Positions 18,401 to 25,775 of a stretch of DNA of 32,331 nt are shown piece after piece (the stretch's first letter is position 1; each line of letters begins with the position of its first letter). Below the pieces are notes generated by a model. The model saw only the letters and a program-made list of their open reading frames with translations, ran no database searches and was not told the origin of the DNA. Source of the stretch: Candidatus Gastranaerophilales bacterium (GTDB lineage: Bacteria; Cyanobacteriota; Vampirovibrionia; Gastranaerophilales; Gastranaerophilaceae); the NCBI GenBank assembly GCA_944324165.1, contig CALUVG010000022.1, positions 1 to 32,331 of the forward strand. The letters are read 5' to 3'. Made by a program: the position numbers and the translations under genes.

Positions 18401-18601
18401 GCTACTGACCGTGCATACCGTATCGGGCAAACGAAAAAGGTATTTGTATACAGACTCATTACCAAAAATACTGTTGAAGAAAAAATTCAAAAACTTAAAA
18501 CAATTAAACGCAACCTTGTTGACAGCGTAATTTCTGTTGACAGAAACATAGTTAAATCTCTTACACTGGATGACATTAAAGAAATATTCTCAGTTGAATA
18601 A
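15425..18601 (+). CDS. SNF2-family DNA-dependent ATPase with SWIM zinc finger
   Basis: The 1058-residue protein begins with a SWIM zinc finger: C69, C71, C78 and H80 in [16 protein letters not shown] long middle region (about 90-580) typical of bacterial SWIM/SNF2 proteins follows, then a two-lobed SNF2 motor. Motif I is [11 protein letters not shown] near residue 620, motif II DESQ, and motif III [10 protein letters not shown]. The second lobe ends with [20 protein letters not shown] and [10 protein letters not shown]. Such proteins translocate on double-stranded DNA and may remodel DNA-protein complexes such as stalled RNA polymerase. No methylase, nuclease or PLD partner adjoins it, so a phage-defence island is not supported. 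It stands alone between the rsgA operon and the XRE/pilin pair. Confidence 0.94.
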   Translation: [1058 protein letters not shown]

Positions 18602-18620
18602 CACTTTATAAACCTTTTAT

Positions 18621-18830
18621 CTATCGCTCATCCGGATGATACTCAATCATTTCAGCAAGGTCACATTTAAAAAATTCACACAACTTATTGATAGTACTAA
18701 GCTTCACATCAATATGTTCACCTTTCATAAGTTTAGATATTGTTGCCGTACTTAGTCCTGTTGCTTCGGCTATCTGGTAGCCGCGTACTTTGTGACGCCA
18801 GACTAAATCGTATAATTTTATAATAATCAT
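18621..18830 (-). CDS. XRE-family regulator divergent from pilin-like gene 1 (XRE1)
   Basis: The 69-residue protein is a single Cro/CI helix-turn-helix domain: MIIIKLYDLVWRHKVRGYQIAEATGLSTATISKLMKGEHIDVKLSTINKLCEFFKCDLAEMIEY. The start at 18830 is preferred over a longer frame (18875) because a perfect TATAAT ends six bases before it and the extra residues would lie in the promoter. The gene faces a prepilin-like gene 110 bp away. The gap contains overlapping -35 boxes and a perfect 14-bp inverted repeat. Repression of both genes by this protein is the obvious inference. Transcription would be leaderless. Confidence 0.87.
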   Translation of the reverse strand: MIIIKLYDLVWRHKVRGYQIAEATGLSTATISKLMKGEHIDVKLSTINKLCEFFKCDLAEMIEYHPDER

Positions 18831-18836
18831 TTTTAA

Positions 18837-18867
18837 ATTATAAATCATTATGCAATTATATTGACAA
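18837..18867 (-). promoter_or_regulatory. XRE1 promoter, predicted leaderless
   Basis: On the minus strand TTGTCA (18862-18867), a 19-bp spacer and TATAAT (18837-18842) precede the ATG at 18830 by six bases. Its -35 overlaps the -35 of the oppositely directed pilin promoter. Confidence 0.6.
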
Positions 18868-18889
18868 ATATTCAATTATACACTAATAT
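18861..18889 (+). promoter_or_regulatory. Promoter of pilin-like gene 1
   Basis: A perfect TTGACA (18861-18866), a 17-bp spacer and TAATAT (18884-18889) give a start near 18896 and a 45-nt leader with a GGAGG ribosome site. The same TTGACA-17-TAATAT form occurs ahead of pilin-like gene 2. Confidence 0.6.
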
Positions 18890-18909
18890 ATTTTAGTATA
18901 ATTGAATAT
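18868..18909. promoter_or_regulatory. Perfect 14-bp inverted repeat, candidate XRE1 operator
   Basis: ATATTCAATTATAC (18868-18881), 14 bases, then GTATAATTGAATAT (18896-18909) are exact reverse complements. The centre of symmetry falls on the TAATAT -10 of the pilin promoter, with a further ACTAA/TTAGT dyad inside. The half-site centres are 28 bp apart. A bound repressor would occlude the pilin promoter and abut the XRE1 -35. Confidence 0.65.
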
Positions 18910-18940
18910 ATTTAATATTACTTTAATTTTGGAGGTCGTA

Positions 18941-19885
18941 ATGAAGAAAACTGCAAAGACACAGCTTACTTTATGCAAAAATGCATTCACATTGGCGGAG
19001 GTACTGATAACTCTGGCAATTATCGGTGTAGTTTCAATTTTGACAATACCGAATGTGATAGAAAAGTATAATGAAAGCAGTTGGTCAACTTCCGCACGAC
19101 AATTCCAGAGCAGACTTACTATAGCGTTTAAAAGTATGCTGAGTAATGGGGATTTAAACGGCTATAATAATACATACGATTTTGTAGACAAAGGACTGAA
19201 AAAGTACATGAATATTACAAAAATATGCAAGGAAGACGAATTAGCAGAATGTTTTTCTCAGAAATTTACAGATGATAAAAATGAAGAAGTGAGTGTTGAA
19301 CGCCTGCCTGATGCAAATACACTGGGACACGAAGATTGGGGAACTGAGACAATAGGCATTCAATTTAATAACGGTATTTCTGCAATTGTAGTGTACAATC
19401 CAAACAATGAATATTATCAGGATTACATAGGTGATTTTAATCTGTCTGATGTATTTTCTGCAATTTATGATGTAAATACTTACAAAAATCCGAATACAGT
19501 GCTAAAAGATATAAGATTGTTGAATGCGTCATTAAATATGCAGCCTGAAGTTATTAGAATAACCTGTGATGACGTAATAAATAATGGCTGGTCAACAGGC
19601 TGTTTTGAATTGAGTACAGGAGCTATATTTTTTAGACCTGAAATTCAGCATATAGGTACCTTTGCACAATGCAAAGCAGCCTGTGAATATTATGGAGTAC
19701 GACTACAAAATTTAAACGACATGCAGGTAAGATGCGCAGATGGACATAGTTTCCCATGGTGGTATTGGGTAGATGATGGTAAAACCGGCAGCAAAAATAC
19801 TGCAGCATATGGTGCAAGCTGTCAGCGCGTAGAAGAATTTTCCTCAAGCAGATCCGATTTCTCTTGTGAGTGCTATGCTAATTAA
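18941..19885 (+). CDS. Prepilin-like surface protein 1 (FTLAEV class)
   Basis: The 314-residue protein begins with a class III signal: a basic/polar leader of about 16 residues, then AFTLAEVLITLAIIGVVSIL, with F1 and E5 of the mature pilin and the hydrophobic assembly helix. The residue before the cleavage point is Ala, not the usual Gly. The central domain is clearly related to the protein at 30708-32123: KYMNITKICKEDELAECF, LGHEDWGTETIGIQFNNGISAIVVYNPN and NPNTVLKDI have counterparts there. The C-terminal ~90 residues are unlike that paralogue and carry eight cysteines. The start at 18941 has TTGGAGG six bases upstream; an upstream TTG at 18902 is rejected. Export by a type IV pilus or type II secretion-like machine is inferred. 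No such machine is in the window. Confidence 0.85.
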   Translation: MKKTAKTQLTLCKNAFTLAEVLITLAIIGVVSILTIPNVIEKYNESSWSTSARQFQSRLTIAFKSMLSNGDLNGYNNTYDFVDKGLKKYMNITKICKEDELAECFSQKFTDDKNEEVSVERLPDANTLGHEDWGTETIGIQFNNGISAIVVYNPNNEYYQDYIGDFNLSDVFSAIYDVNTYKNPNTVLKDIRLLNASLNMQPEVIRITCDDVINNGWSTGCFELSTGAIFFRPEIQHIGTFAQCKAACEYYGVRLQNLNDMQVRCADGHSFPWWYWVDDGKTGSKNTAAYGASCQRVEEFSSSRSDFSCECYAN

Positions 19886-20131
19886 TAATGTGTATGCTAT
19901 TTAGACCAAATAGTATTTAGTTAAATATTTAATGTTCTTGAAATATATAATCGGATAAATTGTTTTGTGTACACTGAGGGCTACACAGCCTGAATATTAC
20001 AAAATGAAAGCAAATTACCTTTTCTATGGTAACTTAAGTTATACTGAAAAAGGCTCAAGTAACTAATGGTTATTTACAACATTCATAAAAAACTAGTCCG
20101 TATTGTTAAATGTAGATTTTATAATTTAAAA
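19886..20131. other. Intergenic region after pilin-like gene 1
   Basis: About 245 bp lie between the pilin stop and the pepA terminator. A weak CTATTT/AAATAG hairpin (19897-19913) and a GGCT/AGCC hairpin near 19970-19990 are visible, but neither has a convincing T-run. A 12-bp palindrome, TAACTTAAGTTA, lies near 20030-20041. I see no gene, tRNA or known RNA here. Confidence 0.5.
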
Positions 20132-20167
20132 AAACGGCAAGATAAAATAAATTTTATCTTGCCGTTT
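20125..20167 (-). terminator. Terminator of pepA
   Basis: A perfect 17-bp stem (AAACGGCAAGATAAAAT at 20132-20148 with its complement at 20151-20167) is followed, on the minus strand, by an uninterrupted T-run. It lies 22 bp past the pepA stop codon. Confidence 0.9.
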
Positions 20168-20189
20168 ATGTATTAATGATTTAATGTCA

Positions 20190-21584
20190 TTATTTAATAT
20201 AATTCAACAATGTTCTGACACCGATACCGGTTGCGCCTGATATGAATTCTTTTTGAGGTTTCTCAAGATATGCTGTTCCTGCAATATCAATATGAGCCCA
20301 TTTAACCCCATCTACGAATTCCTGCAAGAATACCCCTGCGGCAGATGCTCCGCCATATCTTGACCCAGTGTTTTTCATATCCGCAATATCAGATTTCAAA
20401 CTGTCTTTGTATTCTTTGAACATCGGTAATTGCCAGAAAGTTTCACCTGATGCTTTTCCTGTTTCTATCAAACGTGATATCATGTCTTCATTATTGCCCA
20501 TAATACCTGACGCAACAGTTCCTAATGCAACCATGCAGGCACCTGTCAGGGTTGCTATATCAATTACTTCATCAACTCCGAGTTCACAGGCAAAACATAA
20601 TGCATCCGCAAGTGTCAATCGACCTTCTGCATCAGTGTTGTCAACTTCAATTGTCTTGCCGTTTTTGGCTGTCAGAATATCTCCGGGTTTGTAAGAACTG
20701 CCGGACGGCATGTTTTCACAAGCTGCGATAATACCGTGCACTTCTACATCAGGTTGTAATTTATTTAATGCCTGCATTACAGCTAAAACACAAGAGGCTC
20801 CTGACATATCATCTTTCATTGTCAGCATTGATGATGGAGGTTTAATATCAAGTCCGCCGGAATCAAAACATATACCTTTTCCGATAATCGCGATTTTCTT
20901 TTTAGGATTTTTACCCGTATATTTCATATGGATAAATTTAGGAGGTTGAACACTTCCCTGAGCAACCGCTAAATATGCGCCCATGTTCATTCGCTCAATC
21001 TCATTTTTCTCATAAATCTTTGTTGTTATACCATCTAAATGTTGTGCTATTTCTGCCAGCTTAGCAGGTGTTGCGTATTGCGCCGGTTCATTGGCAAGAT
21101 CTCTCGCAAATTTCATTGCCTCTCCAAAAATTACCCCTTCTTTTACATCATTTTCGGAAAATTTTGCAAATGTAATTTCTTCAAGATGATCTGCTTTTTC
21201 TGATTTGTATTTGTCAAAAGCATAATCGGCAATTAATGCCCCGATAGCTGCAGATTTGCCGTAATCACAATTGATGTCAAAATCAAAACAAGCTTTTTTT
21301 GCCTTTATCTGTTTTAATTTTTTCACAGCTTTAGCAACAGCTTCACGCATTTTATTAGCATCAAATTCTTCCTTTTTACCTAAACCTACTATTAAAATTT
21401 TGTCAGCCGGAATTTGCCCGTATGTATGCAAAAGATATGTGGCTCCAAATTTACCGTCAAATCCGTCTTTTTCTACAGCGTAGGTATTTGCAAGTTCCTG
21501 TGAAGTTTTTTCACCTTCATATTGCCCTATAACAAGAACTTCCGTTTTTGTGTTCTTTACGTCTTGTGAAACTTTAATTTCCAT
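20190..21584 (-). CDS. pepA: Leucyl aminopeptidase (M17)
   Basis: This cytosolic metallo-aminopeptidase removes N-terminal residues during peptide turnover. The 464-residue protein has an N-terminal macro-like domain and a C-terminal catalytic domain. IGKGICFDSGGLDIKPP lies near residues 234-250 (metal ligands), MKDDMSGA follows, and the family signature NTDAEGRL is near 315-322 (metal ligands plus catalytic Arg). It is slightly shorter than E. coli PepA. The start MEIKVSQDV has AAGGAGAG about 8 nt upstream. The gene is monocistronic, with a strong promoter and a strong terminator, and is divergent from rny. Confidence 0.96.
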   Translation of the reverse strand: MEIKVSQDVKNTKTEVLVIGQYEGEKTSQELANTYAVEKDGFDGKFGATYLLHTYGQIPADKILIVGLGKKEEFDANKMREAVAKAVKKLKQIKAKKACFDFDINCDYGKSAAIGALIADYAFDKYKSEKADHLEEITFAKFSENDVKEGVIFGEAMKFARDLANEPAQYATPAKLAEIAQHLDGITTKIYEKNEIERMNMGAYLAVAQGSVQPPKFIHMKYTGKNPKKKIAIIGKGICFDSGGLDIKPPSSMLTMKDDMSGASCVLAVMQALNKLQPDVEVHGIIAACENMPSGSSYKPGDILTAKNGKTIEVDNTDAEGRLTLADALCFACELGVDEVIDIATLTGACMVALGTVASGIMGNNEDMISRLIETGKASGETFWQLPMFKEYKDSLKSDIADMKNTGSRYGGASAAGVFLQEFVDGVKWAHIDIAGTAYLEKPQKEFISGATGIGVRTLLNYIK

Positions 21585-21611
21585 TGTCTCTCTCCTTTTT
21601 CCACACTTTTA

Positions 21612-21640
21612 ATTATATCACTTTTAAGCATTCTTGTAAA
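21612..21640 (-). promoter_or_regulatory. pepA promoter with extended -10
   Basis: On the minus strand TTTACA (21635-21640), a 17-bp spacer ending in TGA and a perfect TATAAT (21612-21617) form a near-consensus promoter. The start would fall near 21605, giving a leader of about 20 nt that contains the ribosome site. Confidence 0.78.
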
Positions 21641-21669
21641 TTGTATTTTTATGTATCAAAATTTTAAAT

Positions 21670-21721
21670 CCTACTATACAAAAATTTATTTACATGCTAT
21701 GATATTGACAAATGTAGTAGG
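21670..21721. promoter_or_regulatory. CCTACTA/TAGTAGG inverted repeat between pepA and rny
   Basis: CCTACTA (21670-21676) and TAGTAGG (21715-21721) are exact complements 38 bp apart, with a TTGACA at 21705-21710 between them. It lies about 30 bp upstream of the pepA -35. The rest of this 272-bp gap is the AT-rich rny leader; I could not assign the rny promoter. The arms could be operator half-sites. Confidence 0.35.
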
Positions 21722-21856
21722 TAAATATTTTTGGATTATATATGCAATAAATCAAATATTTGAATAATACTTTAAATAGGAGAACTCGATAGGTTATATG
21801 TATCGGGCTATTGTATATATTATTAAAAAATAGAAAAGGATAAGGTAAAAAACTTT

Positions 21857-23377
21857 ATGGACTATTTATTAATTGTCGCGATTATTGTGGTAATAGCCTT
21901 AATCGCAATGCTGTATGTCCAGCAATCCAAAATGAAAAGTGTCTTAACTGACACAGAAAAAGACCGTTTAGCTTTAGAAGAGAAAGAAAAAATCCTTTTG
22001 AAAGAAGCAAAAATCAAAGCAATAGAAGAATTGCAGCAGGATAGAGAAAAGCTGAACGAAGAGGAGAGAGAACGAAGACAAGAACTGGCAAGACAGGAAC
22101 AAAAACTTGCAAAACGCGAAGATATGCTTGAAGATAAAATTCAAGAATATACTGATAAAGATCTTCAGGTTCAGCGTAAACTGGACGAACTGTTGGAAAA
22201 AGAAGATTATCTTGCTGAAATTGTACAAAAACAAACAACTGAACTGGAAAGAATTTCCGGCATGTCCGCTGAAGAAGCAAAAAATATGCTGCTGGATCAA
22301 TTAAAACATGATCTTGCTCAAGAACAAATGCAGTTAATAAAAGAAAATGAACAAAAAATTAAAGAAGCTGCACTTGAAAAATCTAAAGAAATTCTTTCAA
22401 CAACAATGCAAAGATGTATGATTGAGCAAGTCGTAGAAACAACTGTTTCTGTTGTTGCATTGCCTAACGATGAAATGAAAGGTCGAATAATCGGACGTGA
22501 AGGTCGTAATATCCGCGCGCTGGAAACTCTTACCGGTGTAGATTTAATCATTGATGATACTCCTGAAGCTGTAGTATTATCAAGCTTTGATCCGGTAAGA
22601 CGTGAAATAGCAAAACTTGCACTTGAAAAATTAATCGTAGACGGTCGTATTCACCCGGTTCGTATAGAAGAAATGGTTGAAAAAGCCCGCGAAGAAATAG
22701 ATAGAAAAATCTGGGAAGAGGGTGAAAATGCCGCTGTAGATATGGGTGTTATGGGACTTAATAAAGAACTCGTTAAAACTCTGGGACGTCTGTATTACAG
22801 AACAAGTTACGGTCAAAATGTTTTGAAACACTCTCTTGAAGTCGGACATATTGCAGGCATGCTTGCTGCTGAATTAGGCGCAAATGTTGCTGTTGCAAAA
22901 CGTGCCGGACTTTTACACGATATAGGCAAAGCAGTCGACCAGACTCAAGAAGGCACGCATATCCAACTTGGTGTTGAATTGGCTGCAAGATATGGTGAAA
23001 GACCTGAAGTTATTCACGCAATTGAAGCTCACCACGATGATGTTGTCGCAAATACTATTGAGGCTGTACTTGTAAAAGTTGCAGATGCAATTTCTGCAGG
23101 CAGACCGGGAGCAAGACGCGACACTCTTGAAATATACATCAAACGTTTACAAAAAATTGAAGAAATAGTAAATAGTTATGAAGGTATAAAACAATCTTTT
23201 GCTGTTCAAGCCGGTCGCGAAGTTAGAATTATTGTTGAATCTGAAAGATTTGATGATTTAGCATCTCAAAAACTTGCGCGTGATATCGCAAAACGTATAG
23301 AAGACGAACTTGATTATCCGGGTCAAATAAGAGTTACTGTGGTAAGAGAGTTCAGAACGACCGAAATTGCGAAATAA
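21857..23377 (+). CDS. rny: Ribonuclease Y
   Basis: RNase Y is a membrane-tethered endoribonuclease that starts mRNA decay. The 506-residue protein begins with one membrane helix ([21 protein letters not shown]), followed by a long charged coiled coil to about residue 200. A KH domain with [16 protein letters not shown] comes next. The HD domain has [11 protein letters not shown] near residues 351-361 and the AHHDDVVA segment. All these parts are in the usual order and length. The ribosome site is GGATAAGG. ymdB follows, as in Bacillus, with a perfect hairpin in the gap. Confidence 0.97.
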   Translation: MDYLLIVAIIVVIALIAMLYVQQSKMKSVLTDTEKDRLALEEKEKILLKEAKIKAIEELQQDREKLNEEERERRQELARQEQKLAKREDMLEDKIQEYTDKDLQVQRKLDELLEKEDYLAEIVQKQTTELERISGMSAEEAKNMLLDQLKHDLAQEQMQLIKENEQKIKEAALEKSKEILSTTMQRCMIEQVVETTVSVVALPNDEMKGRIIGREGRNIRALETLTGVDLIIDDTPEAVVLSSFDPVRREIAKLALEKLIVDGRIHPVRIEEMVEKAREEIDRKIWEEGENAAVDMGVMGLNKELVKTLGRLYYRTSYGQNVLKHSLEVGHIAGMLAAELGANVAVAKRAGLLHDIGKAVDQTQEGTHIQLGVELAARYGERPEVIHAIEAHHDDVVANTIEAVLVKVADAISAGRPGARRDTLEIYIKRLQKIEEIVNSYEGIKQSFAVQAGREVRIIVESERFDDLASQKLARDIAKRIEDELDYPGQIRVTVVREFRTTEIAK

Positions 23378-23383
23378 AATTGT

Positions 23384-23413
23384 TATGTGAGCAGTATTTA
23401 TACTGCTCACATA
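23384..23413 (+). other. Perfect 13-bp hairpin between rny and ymdB
   Basis: TATGTGAGCAGTA (23384-23396), a TTTA loop, then TACTGCTCACATA (23401-23413) are exact complements. No T-run follows, so it is a poor terminator. It sits 7 nt after the rny stop codon and just before the ymdB ribosome site. An RNA-processing or stability element is the likelier reading. Confidence 0.7.
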
Positions 23414-23434
23414 TTAAATAAAGGAAATACCATT

Positions 23435-24280
23435 ATGTCAGGTGATGAAAATTTAAAAATTTTATTTTTTGGAGATTTAGTAGGAAAGCCGGGGCGTTAT
23501 CTTGTACGCGATTTTCTTGCGGATCCGTCTGCTTTTATACCTGACAGACATTTTGATATTGAAAATACTTTTTGCATAGCTAATGTTGAAAATGCATCCC
23601 ACGGATTTGGATTAACTGCTAAAAATTACAATGAAATTTCTGAATATGGAATTGATTGTATGACCTCTGGCAACCACATCTGGGATAAAAAAGAAATATT
23701 TACTTATATTGACGGTGCCGAAAAATTAGTGCGTCCGATTAATTACCCTGCCGGAACAAAAGGAATGGGCAGCCGTATTTTCGAATTTAAAAGCTTTAAA
23801 ATAGCTGTGATAAATGCCCTTGGACGAGTTTTTATGTCTCCGGTCGATTCTCAATGGGATATTGTAATTAACGAGATAAAACGATTAAAGGAAATAACTC
23901 CTATTGTTATAGTTGATTTTCACGCGGAAGCAACCGCTGAAAAAATTTGTTTTGCCCGTTTTTGCGCTGAACATGGAGCAAGTGCATTTTTTGGCACACA
24001 CACGCATGTTCAAACAGCAGATGAACAGATTATAAACGGAATGGCGTATATTACAGATGCAGGTTTTTGTGGAGCTTATGACAGTGTTATAGGTATGGAT
24101 TATGACACATCTTTAACACGTTTTACGACCTGTGTTCCTGAACGTTATGATGTAGCAGACAGTCAAAAAGTGCAGTTGAATGCTGCAGAAGTTGAGATTA
24201 CTCCTTCTAATGGTTGTGCTGTCGCTATTAAAAGAATTTTTTGTTGTATAGATAAAAATGAAAAGGAAGAAAGGACATGA
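23435..24280 (+). CDS. ymdB: YmdB-family metallophosphoesterase (TIGR00282)
   Basis: The 281-residue protein has the calcineurin-like motifs of the YmdB family: ILFFGDLVGKPGR, NVENASHGFGL, MTSGNHIWDK, VDFHAEATAEK and FFGTHTHVQTADE. In Bacillus subtilis YmdB is a 2',3'-cAMP phosphodiesterase affecting the motility/biofilm switch, and its gene lies beside rny as here. The start at ATG 23435 has AAGGAAA 8-9 nt upstream. A GTG at 23387 lies inside the perfect hairpin and is rejected. The TGA overlaps the next ATG by 4 nt. Confidence 0.95.
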   Translation: MSGDENLKILFFGDLVGKPGRYLVRDFLADPSAFIPDRHFDIENTFCIANVENASHGFGLTAKNYNEISEYGIDCMTSGNHIWDKKEIFTYIDGAEKLVRPINYPAGTKGMGSRIFEFKSFKIAVINALGRVFMSPVDSQWDIVINEIKRLKEITPIVIVDFHAEATAEKICFARFCAEHGASAFFGTHTHVQTADEQIINGMAYITDAGFCGAYDSVIGMDYDTSLTRFTTCVPERYDVADSQKVQLNAAEVEITPSNGCAVAIKRIFCCIDKNEKEERT

Positions 24281-25131
24281 AGACAGATTTACATATCCAT
24301 ACCTTTTATTCAGACGGGGTTTACTCGCCTGAAAAAATCGTGGACACTGCAATTGATGTCGGATTGCAAGCTATTGCACTTACTGACCACGATAATATTC
24401 TTTCGTATCAGGTTGCCAAAGATTATATGAAAAAAGCAAACCTGGAAGATAAACTGGAAGTTATTCAGGGTATTGAAGTTAACACTTTGTACAAAAACTA
24501 TGAAGTTCACATTCTCGGGTACTTTATGAATACAGAGGATAATGATTTTAAAGATCTTCTAAAAACTCAACAGCAGGCAAGAATTAAACAGACAAAAGAA
24601 ATAATTGCCCTGCTTTCAAAAAAAGAAGGTATTAAAATAAAATTTGAAGATATAAAAAAACAGGTTGCTGAAGGCGGCAGTATAGGACGTCCTCATATAG
24701 CCAAAGCAATTACCAATGCAGGAGGCACAGGAAGTGTTATAGAAGCATATGCAAAATACATACATGATGATTCTCCTGTATATGTACCAAGAAAAACGGT
24801 TTCTCCGCATGACGCAGTTGAAGTTATATATGAAGCCGGCGGCGTTCCTGTAATTGCACATCCGCATGATATTGACATTGCAGAAGAATTAATTAAAGAT
24901 TTAATGAATTACGGGTTACGCGGTATTGAAGCTTACCATAGAAAACACTCACCGGCTTGCGTTGAATATTTTTCTTCAATGGCAGAAAGACTCGGATTAA
25001 TCGTAACCGGCGGATCAGATTTCCACGCCCCTAATATTATGAATGGTCAGGTAATTCTCGGTAAAAACTTCGTTCCCGAATGGGTATATGATCAATTAAT
25101 CAAAGAAAAGAAATTAATAGATATGGCGTAA
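24277..25131 (+). CDS. PHP-domain phosphoesterase
   Basis: The 284-residue protein opens with the PHP motif DLHIHTFYSDGVYSPE, with the metal-binding H-x-H. It continues with IALTDHDNI, GIEVN, GRPHIAKAI, PVIAHPHDID and GGSDFHAPN, covering the four PHP motifs. Length and motif order match the TrpH/RNase AM subgroup, members of which act on 3',5'-nucleoside bisphosphates or 5' ends of short RNA. That would suit its place in a run with RNase Y and YmdB, but the exact substrate is inference. It starts within the ymdB stop codon (ATGA) with a GAAAGGA ribosome site. Confidence 0.92.
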   Translation: MKTDLHIHTFYSDGVYSPEKIVDTAIDVGLQAIALTDHDNILSYQVAKDYMKKANLEDKLEVIQGIEVNTLYKNYEVHILGYFMNTEDNDFKDLLKTQQQARIKQTKEIIALLSKKEGIKIKFEDIKKQVAEGGSIGRPHIAKAITNAGGTGSVIEAYAKYIHDDSPVYVPRKTVSPHDAVEVIYEAGGVPVIAHPHDIDIAEELIKDLMNYGLRGIEAYHRKHSPACVEYFSSMAERLGLIVTGGSDFHAPNIMNGQVILGKNFVPEWVYDQLIKEKKLIDMA

Positions 25132-25133
25132 TT

Positions 25134-25775
25134 ATGGCGAAGAAAAAATTCTGGAAAGTTGAATATTCTATAACACTGTTAACATTATTCGCGCTAATAA
25201 TGCTATTTATGCCTGTGTCTATTCAGAATAAAACACAAGCATTATTCATTTCCCGCTGGAATGAACGTTTTAACAGAATTGACTATATGTTTTCAGTTAT
25301 AAATACTCACATTTCTGATGACATAATAAAAAGTTTTTCAGAGGCAAAAACATCTGCCGAAAAAGAACAGATTCTTCTCGCACTGGTTAAACCGTATTTG
25401 CGTATAAATACAGATTGGAAACCGCCCAAACGCTATAAAATACGCTATATGAATAATGCAAAAGTTTATAAAGGTCAAATGTATTATTTTGATGATTTTT
25501 ATTTTGCGGAAAAAAATCTTATTGTAGGAATAAAAGACCTGAACAATACCGGTATAAATAAACCATTATTTATTATGATGTTCGATATAAATGGTATGCT
25601 GCCTCCAAACAAATGGGGAAAAGATGTCTTCGGAATAAATATTTATGATGGCGGTAAAATTGAACCTTTTGGAAGTAATATGAGTATGGACGAATTACGC
25701 CGGGATTGTTCGTCAGAAGGAACAGGCATAGGCTGTTCATACTATTACAAAATTGGCGGAGGATTTGATGGGTAA
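25134..25775 (+). CDS. Pseudopilin-like protein with degenerate prepilin signal
   Basis: I do not recognise a named family. The 213-residue protein has a five-residue basic leader (MAKKK), then FWKVEYSITLLTLFALIMLFM. F and E stand at mature positions 1 and 5, as in FTLAEV prepilins, followed by one membrane helix. The usual Gly or Ala before the Phe is Lys. The C-terminal MFDINGMLPPNKWGKDVFGINIYDGGKIEPFG followed by a CSS...GIGC pair recalls the C-terminal strand-loop and disulfide of bacterial pseudopilins. It starts 2 nt after the PHP gene and overlaps the LOG gene by 8 nt. It may be a minor pseudopilin that is not processed, or a protein fixed in the inner membrane. Confidence 0.7.
   Translation: MAKKKFWKVEYSITLLTLFALIMLFMPVSIQNKTQALFISRWNERFNRIDYMFSVINTHISDDIIKSFSEAKTSAEKEQILLALVKPYLRINTDWKPPKRYKIRYMNNAKVYKGQMYYFDDFYFAEKNLIVGIKDLNNTGINKPLFIMMFDINGMLPPNKWGKDVFGINIYDGGKIEPFGSNMSMDELRRDCSSEGTGIGCSYYYKIGGGFDG

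Noticed and set aside
15425..18601. SNF2 helicase as part of a DISARM-like or other defence island
   Set aside because: No methylase, PLD nuclease, DUF1998 or other partner is adjacent, and the SWIM/SNF2 form is common as a lone chromosomal gene.
18902..18940. Upstream TTG start for pilin-like gene 1
   Set aside because: It lies within the operator-like inverted repeat, downstream of the predicted start site but without a ribosome site; the ATG at 18941 has GGAGG.
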